64,000 bases of DNA from Dethiobacter sp. (GTDB lineage Bacteria > Bacillota > Dethiobacteria > Dethiobacterales > Dethiobacteraceae): NCBI GenBank assembly GCA_018335875.1, contig JAGXRN010000009.1:18645-82644 (forward strand), read 5' to 3'. Each line of letters begins with the position of its first letter. Within the stretch, counting starts at the first letter, position 1. Shown here one piece after another: positions 53,893-62,053 of the stretch. The notes beneath the pieces were generated by a model. The model had not been told where the DNA came from. It saw nothing but the letters and a program-made list of their open reading frames with translations, and ran no database searches. Position numbers and translations under genes: made by a program.

Positions 53893-54804
53893 TTAGGCAA
53901 CAGCAAGCATGAGCTCAAGCGCACGGCGGGCCGGCTCACTTACTGATGCAGGCACAGTGATTCTTGTCTCAAGCGTCTCCAGTGCCTTCACAACTTTGGC
54001 CAGTGTTGTATACTTCATGTTGGGGCAGACAAGGCCCTGCGCCAACAGGTAAAACTCCTTACCCGGGTTTTCCTGTCGCAGGCGGTAAATAAGGCCCATC
54101 TCAGTGCCGATTATAAGTTTGTTATATTCCGTCTCACGGGCGAACTTTAAAATTCCACCTGTGGAAAAAGCATGATCCGCAGCTTTAACTACTTCCGGGC
54201 GGCATTCGGGGTGGACTACTACAACAGCATCGGGATGTGCTTTTCTTGCGGACGCTACATCCGCAACATTTACCCTGTGGTGTGTCCTGCAGTACCCGTC
54301 CCAGAGAATTACCCGCTTATCTGTCCTGGCGGCCACAAAGTCGCCCAGGTTCATATCAGGGACAAAAAGTACTTCCTCTGTATCAAGGGAGTTGACAACA
54401 TTGACAGCGTTTGAAGATGTGACACAGATGTCGCTTTCCGCCTTAACAGCTGCTGACGAGTTTACATAAGTTACTACGGTGGCATTGGGGTGCCTCTTTT
54501 TCTTTTCGCGCAGCGCTTCAACTGTAACCATATCAGCCATGGGGCATCCTGCGAGGATTTCAGGGAGAAGTACTATTTTATCAGGGGCAAGGATTGCTGC
54601 TCCTTCCGCCATAAAGTGTACACCGCAAAACACGATGACGTCGGCTACCGTGTCTGCTGCTATACGGCTAAGCCCAAAAGAGTCTCCTATATAATCAGCA
54701 GCATCCTGCACCTCGTCAATCTGGTAATTATGTGCCAGTATAATAGCGTTTCTGTCCTTTTTCAACTCTTTTACTTTTTGCAGCAGTGCTTCTTTTTCAG
54801 ACAA
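53893..54804 (-). CDS. nadA: Quinolinate synthase
   Basis: This 303-residue [4Fe-4S] enzyme condenses iminoaspartate with dihydroxyacetone phosphate to quinolinate. Cluster Cys fall in VIVFCGVHFMAE, VVHPECRPEV and LLAQGLVCPNMKYT. I placed the start at TTG 54804, eight bases after GGAGG; GTG 54813 abuts the ribosome site. The promoter upstream contains a NiaR operator. Confidence 0.95.
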   Translation of the reverse strand: MSEKEALLQKVKELKKDRNAIILAHNYQIDEVQDAADYIGDSFGLSRIAADTVADVIVFCGVHFMAEGAAILAPDKIVLLPEILAGCPMADMVTVEALREKKKRHPNATVVTYVNSSAAVKAESDICVTSSNAVNVVNSLDTEEVLFVPDMNLGDFVAARTDKRVILWDGYCRTHHRVNVADVASARKAHPDAVVVVHPECRPEVVKAADHAFSTGGILKFARETEYNKLIIGTEMGLIYRLRQENPGKEFYLLAQGLVCPNMKYTTLAKVVKALETLETRITVPASVSEPARRALELMLAVA

Positions 54805-54830
54805 AGAAAACACCTCCCTCCGTGCTTTTG

Positions 54831-54872
54831 ATTATGCCACGGCAGAGGTGTCTTGTCAACTGTATATACAGT
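54831..54872 (-). promoter_or_regulatory. nad operon promoter with NiaR operator
   Basis: On the minus strand TTGACA (54854-54859) and CATAAT (54831-54836) are 17 bases apart. The plus-strand segment 54844-54864 (GGTGTCTTGTCAACTGTA) closely matches the published NiaR consensus, as far as I recall it. A perfect 14-bp palindrome ACTGTATATACAGT (54859-54872) adjoins it. The repressor gene niaR lies just upstream. Confidence 0.8.
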
Positions 54873-54908
54873 ACGCTATTTGCTATTTTTCAAGAAATAC
54901 CGGCTGAA

Positions 54909-55421
54909 TCAATCAACCAGGAAACCGGCGCTCTGCAGGCTTTCTATAATCTCATCCATAACGCTCTGGTCACACGCTTCTATTGTGTGCAGGTGGACAC
55001 CGCCTGTGAGTGCTGACAGAGGATTGGCCTCGGTTTTTTCGATGCGTTCCAGAAAAAGTGAGAGGTCGCGCCGGCTGGCAATCATCAGATTGCCCCGCAG
55101 GTCACCGTAAAGTGGATGCTCTACGATTACATCTAATGCCTTGCCCCCCAGATCTACTACAATGCCCAGCTCTTTTTCAATTTCATCCCTGTTGTGGCAG
55201 CAGGCAACTACCGCCCTCACAGTTCCCCGCTGCAGGTTTGGAATCACATACCCCTGGGGGGTGGCCAGCACCTGCTCCCCTGATGCCCTGAGAATAGCAA
55301 TATCCTGCACAATAACCTGGCGGCTTACACTAAAACGGTTGGCCAAATCAGTCCCTGTGACAGGGGCTTTGGCCAAATATAAAATTTTAAGTAATTCTTC
55401 CCTTCTTGTTTGCGCTTCCAT
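54909..55421 (-). CDS. niaR: NAD biosynthesis repressor NiaR (HTH_11 + 3H domain)
   Basis: This 170-residue repressor senses nicotinic acid. The N-terminal helix-turn-helix is GTDLANRFSVSRQVIVQDIAIL. The 3H domain contains three conserved His: VVACCHNRDEIE, VEHPLYGDLR, and GGVHLHTIEA. It lies upstream of nadABC in the same direction with the operator between them, as in Firmicute NAD regulons. Confidence 0.92.
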   Translation of the reverse strand: MEAQTRREELLKILYLAKAPVTGTDLANRFSVSRQVIVQDIAILRASGEQVLATPQGYVIPNLQRGTVRAVVACCHNRDEIEKELGIVVDLGGKALDVIVEHPLYGDLRGNLMIASRRDLSLFLERIEKTEANPLSALTGGVHLHTIEACDQSVMDEIIESLQSAGFLVD

Positions 55422-55531
55422 ATTACATCACCCTGCAGTTATTTTTCTGCATTGACGGCAAAATTCCTCTGTATAAATCATACATTTTATATATAACAGC
55501 AAATAACCACGCGGGAACATACCAATAATTA

Positions 55532-55556
55532 AGGCGCTGCAGAACATGCAGCGCCT
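55532..55556 (-). terminator. Terminator after the metS gene
   Basis: AGGCGCTGCA (55532-55541) with TGCAGCGCCT (55547-55556) and 5-base loop, followed on the minus strand by TAATTATT. Confidence 0.75.
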
Positions 55557-55566
55557 GATTTAACCT

Positions 55567-55671
55567 TTAGCTGAAACCCTTGCCCTTCATGGCAATGGAG
55601 ACAAAATACGCCGTTCCACCCCAGAGAATGATGGCACCAACAAAGAGCATAACCCAAGCCCCTGCTGACAT
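55567..55671 (-). CDS. metS: MetS-type NSS transporter small subunit
   Basis: This 34-residue single-helix protein is below most size cut-offs. ATG 55671 follows AAAAGGGGTGATTTT. MSAGAWVMLFVGAIILWGG forms the helix, with a basic end (MKGKGFS). In Corynebacterium, MetS is required with the NSS transporter MetP for methionine and alanine uptake. It sits 30 bases after the large transporter gene, as expected. Confidence 0.85.
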   Translation of the reverse strand: MSAGAWVMLFVGAIILWGGTAYFVSIAMKGKGFS

Positions 55672-55701
55672 AAAATCACCCCTTTTTCTCAGTTTGCAGT
55701 C

Positions 55702-57210
55702 CTATGCGGATATATTGGTTTCCTCACTGTAGGCCGCTTCAGTTTCTTTTGACGTCTTCAGTTTGCTAAGAAGGAAGGAACCCACGGGCAGCAGAACCAC
55801 CATCGCCCAGCCTACATTTAAGGCCCAGCCCGGATAGCCTTCATATGGGACTTTCAGGTCTGTAATCAGGCTGGAGATAAGAATGTAAATAAGAACCACG
55901 GGAGTTAAATACTTAATGAAGAAATCAAACCATTTTCCTACTTTAATCTCCGACAGGGCGTTGACGTGCTCGCGGATTTTATCAGGACCGATAATCCAAC
56001 CGACTACGATACACTGTGCCAAGCCCACTGCCACCAGCCCGTAGCTGTTGACAAACTTATCAATAATGTCAAGCCAGTACAGGCCGCCGCTTGTAACATA
56101 GACCAGGCCGATTAGAAATCCCGGAATTGCCACACATGCCAGAGCCGTACCCCGCTTCATATTCCACTTGTCCATCACTGAACCCACAATACCTTCCACC
56201 AGCGAGAACTGTGAGTCAACAGCAAGTGTAACCAGCAGCAGGAAGAATAGAATGCCAAAGAAGGTTGCTCCGGGCAGCAGATTGATGGCTTGCGGGTAGA
56301 CAAAGAAAGCAAGGCCGATGCCTCCGCCTCCTGCCACCTCGGCCACTGTGGTGCCCCTCTCAGCTGCCATGTAACCGACAGTACTAAAAATGGCAAAGCC
56401 GGCAAGGAATGCAATTCCGGCATCCGCCAGGGAGGCGATGAAAACATTATTGGAAATTTCAGCATCCTTGGGCAGATAGCTGGCATATGCAATTAGAACG
56501 GCCATACCAAGGCTCAGCGAGAAGAAAACCTGGCCGTAAGCAGCCATCCACACCTTTACATTACCCAGGGCCGCAAAATTAGGACTCAGGTAATAATCAA
56601 GCCCGGCCATCGCACCATTGAGGGTTAAGCCGCGCAGGGCGAGAATGATAAGTATAACTACCGGCAGGGTAGCTGTAACCATTACCACCTTACCTAAGCC
56701 TTTAACACCGCTGTAAATAATCCAGCAGATTAAAATCCAGCCGATAACATAAGCTGCCAGAATGGGCATATTCAGTGAGCCCAAAATTCCCGGCCCGTCA
56801 GACAGTTTCAGGAAATCAAAAAGGAAGAAGCTGGTAGTGTCTGTGCCCCACGCCAGTGTGAAGGCATGATAGAGATAGTTTATGGCCCACGCCATTACCA
56901 CTCCATAATATGTGATAATAACAAAAGCTGCTCCCACACCCCACCAACCAACCATTTCAGCGTCTTTTTTCGCTCTTCCGTAGGCGATGGGCGGGGCGCC
57001 CAGGTATTTATGGCCGATACCAAACTCCAGCATCATTAAAGGTATTCCTGCAGTTAGTAGTGCAAATAGATAAGGTATAAAAAATGCACCGCCGCCGTTT
57101 TGTGCGACTACGTAGGGAAAGCGCCACGCATTGCCGAGACCCACTGCCGAACCGATAACAGCAAAAACGAATGCGCCACGCCAGGACCACGTTTCTCTTT
57201 TTTTCTCCAC
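55702..57210 (-). CDS. Sodium-dependent NSS-family amino-acid transporter (MetP type)
   Basis: This 502-residue transporter has twelve predicted helices. GSAVGLGNAWRFPYVVAQNGGGAF is the sodium and substrate site in helix 1, with the unwound GLGN-type turn. Others include GIPLMMLEFGIGH and SLSLGMAVLIAYASYL. GTG 57210 follows AAGGAGGTTTTTGAC. The adjacent MetS small subunit suggests uptake of methionine or alanine. Exact substrate is not visible from sequence. Confidence 0.92.
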   Translation of the reverse strand: MEKKRETWSWRGAFVFAVIGSAVGLGNAWRFPYVVAQNGGGAFFIPYLFALLTAGIPLMMLEFGIGHKYLGAPPIAYGRAKKDAEMVGWWGVGAAFVIITYYGVVMAWAINYLYHAFTLAWGTDTTSFFLFDFLKLSDGPGILGSLNMPILAAYVIGWILICWIIYSGVKGLGKVVMVTATLPVVILIILALRGLTLNGAMAGLDYYLSPNFAALGNVKVWMAAYGQVFFSLSLGMAVLIAYASYLPKDAEISNNVFIASLADAGIAFLAGFAIFSTVGYMAAERGTTVAEVAGGGGIGLAFFVYPQAINLLPGATFFGILFFLLLVTLAVDSQFSLVEGIVGSVMDKWNMKRGTALACVAIPGFLIGLVYVTSGGLYWLDIIDKFVNSYGLVAVGLAQCIVVGWIIGPDKIREHVNALSEIKVGKWFDFFIKYLTPVVLIYILISSLITDLKVPYEGYPGWALNVGWAMVVLLPVGSFLLSKLKTSKETEAAYSEETNISA

Positions 57211-57402
57211 GTCAAAAACCTCCTTGCTAAATTATTCATCTGTAAGTAAAAGCAGCGCATATCCTCCCTTAAGCAACACCTTCCTTCTTTCAATGTGTGA
57301 TTAGAATAACACTATAGGATTAAATTCTATTATAATCCTTATTTTCCTGCAAAAAATATTTATTTTAATATTTAAATTATTCTGACAGCTTATAGATTAT
57401 AC

Positions 57403-57442
57403 ATAAAAAAGACGCTTCGCGTTTTTCAGAGGAACGTCTTTT
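57403..57442 (-). terminator. Hairpin with A/T flanks
   Basis: AAAAAAGACG pairs with CGTCTTTTTT around a 20-base loop, a typical terminator layout in either direction. It lies 200 bases past the SBP gene stop. Confidence 0.55.
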
Positions 57443-57532
57443 TTATTCCGCTAGGGGCTGCCGCCCCTTCGGCGGGCCTGAGGGCCCTGAGCACCCCGCA
57501 AGATTAAGGGGGAGTCCCCCTTAACAACCCCC

Positions 57533-57580
57533 ATCGTCAAGGAAAGAAAGTTAAAAGGTATGATATAATTCCTTGACGAT
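57533..57580. repeat. Long inverted repeat after the SBP gene
   Basis: Two 12-base perfect arms (57533-57544 and 57569-57580) enclose 24 bases. A poly-A/T tract follows at 57581-57588. It could be a terminator stem or the end of a small mobile repeat. Confidence 0.5.
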
Positions 57581-57628
57581 AAAAAAAAGCCCCTTGTTTT
57601 AAAGAGACTCAAAGCGTTTCTGTAATTA

Positions 57629-58825
57629 TTAAAAAGCAACAAAACCGGTGACAGCAAACTTATATTCTCCGCCCTCATCCGACACTTTCCATACTTCATA
57701 AGTACCACTGACTCGGTCTCCCACAGCGTCAAAAGTAATAATCCCGCTGACGCCCCGGTAGTCATGTCCCACTTGCAGCAGCGCTTCCCTTACCTTTTCA
57801 GGTTCCTCGCTGCCGGCGAATTCAATGGCCATTGCCAACATTTTTACCGTGTCATAGACTATTGTACTGAACATCTCAGGCTGAGCTGTAAATTTCTGCG
57901 TGTAGATACGTGTAAATTCTTTAAACAACTCATCCTCAGCAGGAACTGCCGGCCTGATACCGGTGACAGCGGCGGCCATAAACTGTATGCCAGCCATGTC
58001 AGCAAAAATTTCTGAGTCATAGACTCCATCGGGCACTATCCAACTGATACGGTCCATGCCCAGTTCAAATGCCTGGCTGTATATAACGCGGCTGTCAGCA
58101 CTGTAACCCACATGGATTATGCCATCTGGACCCATTTCATTAATAGCACTCAATTCTGACTGGTAATCTGCCAAGGCACGGTCATACTTAATAAATTTAA
58201 CTACTTTAATACCTGCCTCGGCAAGTGCTTCCTCTGCAGATTCCCCCAGATAAACACCGTAAGTGTTATTCATAGCCAATATAACTATTCTCTGCAGTCC
58301 TTCTTTAATAGCAATCTCCGCCATCGCTTTGCCCTGGAGCGCATCGCTTGGGCAGGTGCGAAAAACATAATCACGAAAATTCTGCCCCGATAACATGGGA
58401 GAGGTGTCAGAAGGGGAAATGGTCAGTACTCTTTCTTTAGAAACATAAGGGCCCACTGCATTAACAGCGCCACTTGTCATGGGGCCTAAAATAAAATGTA
58501 CTTCCTCTGTTTCGACCAGCTTTCTAACTGCTGACAAAGCACTCTCAGCATTTGTTGAGTCATCTTCTATGTAAAGCTTCAGTTCCTTACCGTTTATACC
58601 GCCTGCCTCATTTATCTCTGCCACAGCCAACCTCATGATGTCGGCAGCTCTGGCGCCCCTGGCGGCAAGCGCGCCGCTCAAAGATAAAACCGCGCCAATC
58701 TTAATTTCTTCTGTAAAGGCAGGAGGCCCGTTTGGAGCAGGTGGTGGACTCTTTGTGCAGCCTGCTATGGCAAATGACAGCAGATAAAAAGAAAGTGCTA
58801 TAAGTAGAATTTTTTTGACATTCAT
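57629..58825 (-). CDS. ABC transporter substrate-binding lipoprotein (branched-chain amino-acid type)
   Basis: This 398-residue type I periplasmic-binding-fold lipoprotein has a lipobox FAIAGC with Cys at residue 23 and a Pro-rich linker. IKIGAVLSLSGALAARGARA, FILGPMTSGAVNAV and SPSDTSPMLSGQNFRDYVFRTCP are the LivJ-like family segments. Such proteins bind Leu/Ile/Val or other amides and feed LivHMGF permeases. No permease or ATPase genes are adjacent in the window, so it may be an orphan or a receptor. A 9-bp stem lies 44 bases upstream. Confidence 0.88.
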   Translation of the reverse strand: MNVKKILLIALSFYLLSFAIAGCTKSPPPAPNGPPAFTEEIKIGAVLSLSGALAARGARAADIMRLAVAEINEAGGINGKELKLYIEDDSTNAESALSAVRKLVETEEVHFILGPMTSGAVNAVGPYVSKERVLTISPSDTSPMLSGQNFRDYVFRTCPSDALQGKAMAEIAIKEGLQRIVILAMNNTYGVYLGESAEEALAEAGIKVVKFIKYDRALADYQSELSAINEMGPDGIIHVGYSADSRVIYSQAFELGMDRISWIVPDGVYDSEIFADMAGIQFMAAAVTGIRPAVPAEDELFKEFTRIYTQKFTAQPEMFSTIVYDTVKMLAMAIEFAGSEEPEKVREALLQVGHDYRGVSGIITFDAVGDRVSGTYEVWKVSDEGGEYKFAVTGFVAF

Positions 58826-58868
58826 TAAGGCCTGCTCCTTCCCCAGGATAAATCAATATAAAGAATAA

Positions 58869-58890
58869 TGCTGGTCAATTGCTTGACCAG
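58869..58890. promoter_or_regulatory. Perfect 9-bp hairpin upstream of the SBP gene
   Basis: GCTGGTCAA pairs with TTGACCAGC around TTGC. It lies 44 bases before the start of the SBP gene. It may be an operator or leader structure. Confidence 0.45.
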
Positions 58891-59106
58891 CCTACACAAT
58901 CATTATAAATGGCGTCTGCAGTTGTGTCAAATCCGATAATTTACAAAACTGGTTTAAAACAGGCCAAAAGCCAGGCTTTAATTATAATACCTTAAACAGC
59001 AAGAGAGTGGAACCAAGTTTATTAAAATTAATATCTGATTGAAATAGGTTTAACAGTGCTTAAAAAAAATCATAATAAAAAGAAGGTATACAAAGGAGGA
59101 AATTTT

Positions 59107-60342
59107 ATGAGTGAAGCTATCAACAATAGGGAGCACAGGCAGGAACAGTTGAAGGAAATGATTATGGACCTCCATGCCGGCAAACAGGTAGCAGATGTAA
59201 AGCAGAGATTTAAAAAGCTGCTTGACAGCGTGGGTCCGACGGAAATATCAGAAATGGAACAAAGACTGATTGAAGAGGGCATGCCTGCCGATGAAATAAA
59301 AAAGCTTTGTGACGTCCATACCGCAGTGTTTAGAGAATCTCTTGATGCCCGGCAGCCTGATGAAAACATCCCCGCCGGACACCCCATCCACATCTTTAAA
59401 GAAGAAAATAAAGCCCTTGGCAAAGTAATTTCTGAGATTGAAAGCATTGCCGGGAAAATAGCAGGCACAAAAACAGGTACAATAATAAAAGACTACCTGA
59501 CGCAGTGGCGTAAAATACACAGCCAGCTGTTAGAGGTGGAAAAACACTACAGCAGAAAGGAAAATATCCTGTTTCCGTATCTGGAAAAAAACGGTATCAC
59601 CGGCCCGCCCACAGTCATGTGGGCCCTTCATGATGAGATACGCCGGGACCTTAAAAATATAAGTAAACTGCTGGCCGATACAGATAATCTGGCTGATAAA
59701 TTCCTGACACGCCAAATAGTTGACCTTGTGCTGCCCACTTTAAATCAAATGAAAGAGTTGGTTTATAAGGAAGAGAATATTCTCTTTCCTATGTGTCTTG
59801 AAACACTCTCTCCGGACGAATGGCAGGAAATCAGCGACCAAAGCTCAGAGATAGGCTTTACACTAATTAAACCCGGCAAAAGGGGCTCGGTAAACCAAGC
59901 TAAAACCACGACCAGGCAGGCGCCCGCAGGCATGCTGAACCTGGACGCCGGAGCCATGACTCTGGAGCAATTAAACAGGCTGTTGAAACGCCTTCCCTTT
60001 GATATTACGTTCGTTGATAAAGATGATACTGTACAATACTATTCTGCCGGCAAGGAGAGAATCTTTCCCCGGACACCGGCCATCATTGGGCGTAAAGTTC
60101 AATTCTGTCATCCTCCGGACAGTGTTCATGTTGTAGAGAAGATTGTCGATGATTTTAAAAATAACAGACGTGACTCTGCCGATTTTTGGATTCAGATGCA
60201 GGGAAAATTTGTCTATATCCGTTATTTCCCTATCAGGGATGATTACGGTGAATACCAGGGTGTAGTGGAGGTTACTCAGGATGTAGGCGACATCCGGAAC
60301 CTCGAGGGGGAGAAACGTATTCTGGATCAGGTGAAGCACTGA
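59107..60342 (+). CDS. DUF438-hemerythrin-PAS protein
   Basis: This 411-residue soluble protein combines three parts. Residues 1-80 are DUF438 (helical, LKEMIMDLHAGKQVADVKQRFKKLL given in part). Residues 90-240 form a hemerythrin-like four-helix bundle with metal-ligand residues in GHPIHIFKEE, LLEVEKHYSRKENILFPYLE, ALHDEIRRDL and YKEENILFPM. Residues 290-405 are a PAS domain (DITFVDKDDTVQYYSAG, QFCHPP). ATG 59107 follows AAAGGAGGAAATTTT. Such proteins are thought to sense oxygen or nitric oxide through the di-iron centre and relay it; the output is unknown. Confidence 0.9.
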   Translation: MSEAINNREHRQEQLKEMIMDLHAGKQVADVKQRFKKLLDSVGPTEISEMEQRLIEEGMPADEIKKLCDVHTAVFRESLDARQPDENIPAGHPIHIFKEENKALGKVISEIESIAGKIAGTKTGTIIKDYLTQWRKIHSQLLEVEKHYSRKENILFPYLEKNGITGPPTVMWALHDEIRRDLKNISKLLADTDNLADKFLTRQIVDLVLPTLNQMKELVYKEENILFPMCLETLSPDEWQEISDQSSEIGFTLIKPGKRGSVNQAKTTTRQAPAGMLNLDAGAMTLEQLNRLLKRLPFDITFVDKDDTVQYYSAGKERIFPRTPAIIGRKVQFCHPPDSVHVVEKIVDDFKNNRRDSADFWIQMQGKFVYIRYFPIRDDYGEYQGVVEVTQDVGDIRNLEGEKRILDQVKH

Positions 60343-60506
60343 CTGTGGCTTAAAATTGAAGCTTAAAATTCACTACTTTGCTTCTTTTAGGAAAATGCTT
60401 TCCATCATCTGTTTCCTTTTTTCACTTAATAGTGTATAATGTGCCTAACTGTATTTAGAAATCTGTTAAGAGTAAATACGTGTTTTGAAAGGTAGTGATT
60501 TGTCAT

Positions 60507-61520
60507 ATGTTGCCGCAGCTTAACTTTGCTCATGTCCGTGCCAGGCTTCCTATAATCCAGGGAGGGATGGCTGTGCGTGTAGCTACTGCAAATCTTGCCG
60601 CTGCCGTTGCCAATGAAGGAGGCATCGGTATAATCGCCGGAACAGGCATGTCAGTTAGTGCTCTGCAGGCGGAAATACGTAAAGCACGTGAGCTTACCAC
60701 AGGCTACATTGGTGTAAATGTATTATTTGCAGTTACACAGTTTGCCCAACTGGTCAGAACTGCCATGAAAGAAAAAGTTGACTTTATTGTGTCCGGCGCC
60801 GGTTTTTCCCGTGATATTTTTGCCTGGGGAAAAGAATTTAATGTTCCTGTTATGGCTATGGCCTCATCGGCCCGTGTAGCCAGACTGGCGGAAAAAATGG
60901 GTGCCGCTGCGGTCGTTGTTGAGGGCAAGGAAGCAGGAGGCCACCTGGGCACAGATAAATCGATTTTTGAAATTTTACCGGAGATTGTCAGAGAAGTGTC
61001 AATCCCCGTTATTGCTGCCGGAGGTATAATGAGCGGTGAGGATATTGCGCGCGCGCTGGATGCAGGAGCAAGCGGAGTACAGATGGCCTCCCGTTTTGTC
61101 GCCAGTGAAGAATGCGAAGCCAGCCAGAAGTTTAAAGAACTTTACCTAAACAGCAAGTCTGAGGACTCTGTTTTAATAGAAAGTCCTGTGGGACTGCCCG
61201 GCCGCGCAATCCGCAATCATCTTACCGAGCTGCTCAGGGTAAATAAAACTATCCCCGTTAAAGAATGTAAAGGCTGCCTGAAGCACTGCACACACAGCTT
61301 CTGCATCCTTAAAGCGCTGGAGAGCGCTGTAGAGGGCGATGTAGAAAACGGGCTCGTTTTTGCCGGAGAGTTCTTTCACCGCATCAATGAAATCCTGCCT
61401 GTCAAAAAAATCTTCGCTCAATTAATAAGTGAATTTGAACAATACCGCCAGTTGAACCTTAGCAAATTGAATTACGGTATTGCCTCCATATCCCAGTATA
61501 ATAACGCAGCTTCAAAGTAG
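60507..61520 (+). CDS. Nitronate monooxygenase / FabK-like flavin enzyme
   Basis: This 337-residue FMN TIM-barrel belongs to the 2-nitropropane dioxygenase/FabK family. PIIQGGMAVRVATANLAAAV, VVVEGKEAGGHLG and VIAAGGIMSGEDIARALDAGASGVQMASRF are the flavin-binding and family segments. A C-terminal Cys cluster (ECKGCLKHCTHSFCI) is unusual and may bind metal or iron-sulfur; the clostridial subgroup often has it. FabK reduces enoyl-ACP; nitronate oxidation needs oxygen, so an enoyl reductase or other reductase role fits an anaerobe better. ATG 60507 is used; GTG 60495 is possible. Confidence 0.85.
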   Translation: MLPQLNFAHVRARLPIIQGGMAVRVATANLAAAVANEGGIGIIAGTGMSVSALQAEIRKARELTTGYIGVNVLFAVTQFAQLVRTAMKEKVDFIVSGAGFSRDIFAWGKEFNVPVMAMASSARVARLAEKMGAAAVVVEGKEAGGHLGTDKSIFEILPEIVREVSIPVIAAGGIMSGEDIARALDAGASGVQMASRFVASEECEASQKFKELYLNSKSEDSVLIESPVGLPGRAIRNHLTELLRVNKTIPVKECKGCLKHCTHSFCILKALESAVEGDVENGLVFAGEFFHRINEILPVKKIFAQLISEFEQYRQLNLSKLNYGIASISQYNNAASK

Positions 61521-61553
61521 AACAATCACACTGCCAAAACCCTCTTCAATCAG

Positions 61554-61584
61554 AGGCTCCTGAATTTCAGTGAGCCTTTTTTGT
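61554..61584 (+). terminator. Terminator after the flavin enzyme gene
   Basis: AGGCTCCTGAA pairs with TTCAGTGAGCCT with minor mismatch, followed by TTTTTTG. Confidence 0.8.
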
Positions 61585-61605
61585 TACATTGGCAGGGACT
61601 ATATA

Positions 61606-61634
61606 TTGACAAAGATTTCACTTATGAATAAAAT
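61606..61634 (+). promoter_or_regulatory. Promoter of the Phd-type antitoxin gene
   Basis: TTGACA (61606-61611) and TAAAAT (61629-61634) are exactly 17 bases apart. The -10 lies in the left arm of a 19-bp inverted repeat. Confidence 0.85.
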
Positions 61635-61667
61635 TAAGTTAGCTATTTTAGCTAACTTAATTTTATT
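61627..61667 (+). promoter_or_regulatory. 19-bp perfect inverted repeat, likely antitoxin operator
   Basis: The arm at 61627-61645 and its complement at 61649-61667 match at all 19 positions with a TTT centre. It covers the -10 box and start point and lies 17 bases before the antitoxin ATG. Phd/YefM dimers bind such palindromes. Confidence 0.8.
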
Positions 61668-61684
61668 CTGACGGAGGTGCTCAT

Positions 61685-61876
61685 ATGAAAGTCAGCTCTA
61701 CTGAACTGCAGAATAACTTCGGCAAATATCTGATGCTTGCCACCAAAGAGGAGATTATTATTACAAGAAACGGCATGGAAATTGCTGTGCTGTCAGCCAT
61801 AAAAGACGCTGTTCAGGACACACAATCTCTTATTTTTGAGGGGCTATTTGCAGAGCTTGACAAAATCTTTAAATAG
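61685..61876 (+). CDS. Phd/YefM-family antitoxin, no adjacent toxin
   Basis: This 63-residue protein has the Phd/YefM N-terminal fold: MKVSSTELQNNFGKYLMLATKEEIII then TRNGMEIAVLS (given in part). The C-terminal FEGLFAELDKIFK would bind a toxin. ATG 61685 follows ACGGAGG. Antitoxins of this class repress their own operon. No Doc or RelE-type toxin follows; the next 177 bases contain no open frame of toxin size. It may regulate a toxin elsewhere or be a solitary regulator. Confidence 0.85.
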   Translation: MKVSSTELQNNFGKYLMLATKEEIIITRNGMEIAVLSAIKDAVQDTQSLIFEGLFAELDKIFK

Positions 61877-61994
61877 CCTGTCTATTAACCTCTTTGCTGA
61901 TTGTTTCATCTGCTCCAGGATTGCCATGAACAGAAGCTCTTTACTTTTAAAAAACGTATGACGGCAAAGATGAAATACATACAGTATTTTCTGC

Positions 61995-62031
61995 AAAAAA
62001 AAGGGACGGGTTTTCCTTTTCCCATCCCTTT
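61995..62031 (-). terminator. Terminator after the AGCS symporter gene
   Basis: On the minus strand AAAGGGATGGG pairs imperfectly with CCCGTCCCTTT and is followed by seven T. Confidence 0.8.
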
Positions 62032-62053
62032 AGGCTGCCGTTTTAACCAATGG

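Larger units (their letters stand above)
57211..57628. other. 418-base intergenic region with structured DNA
   Basis: No coding frame is credible here. From right to left it contains a 12-bp perfect inverted repeat ATCGTCAAGGAA (57533-57544) with TTCCTTGACGAT (57569-57580), a GC-rich block (57450-57530) that can fold, including AAGGGGGA/TCCCCCTT at about 57506-57521, and a terminator-like hairpin at 57403-57442. See findings. Confidence 0.5.
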
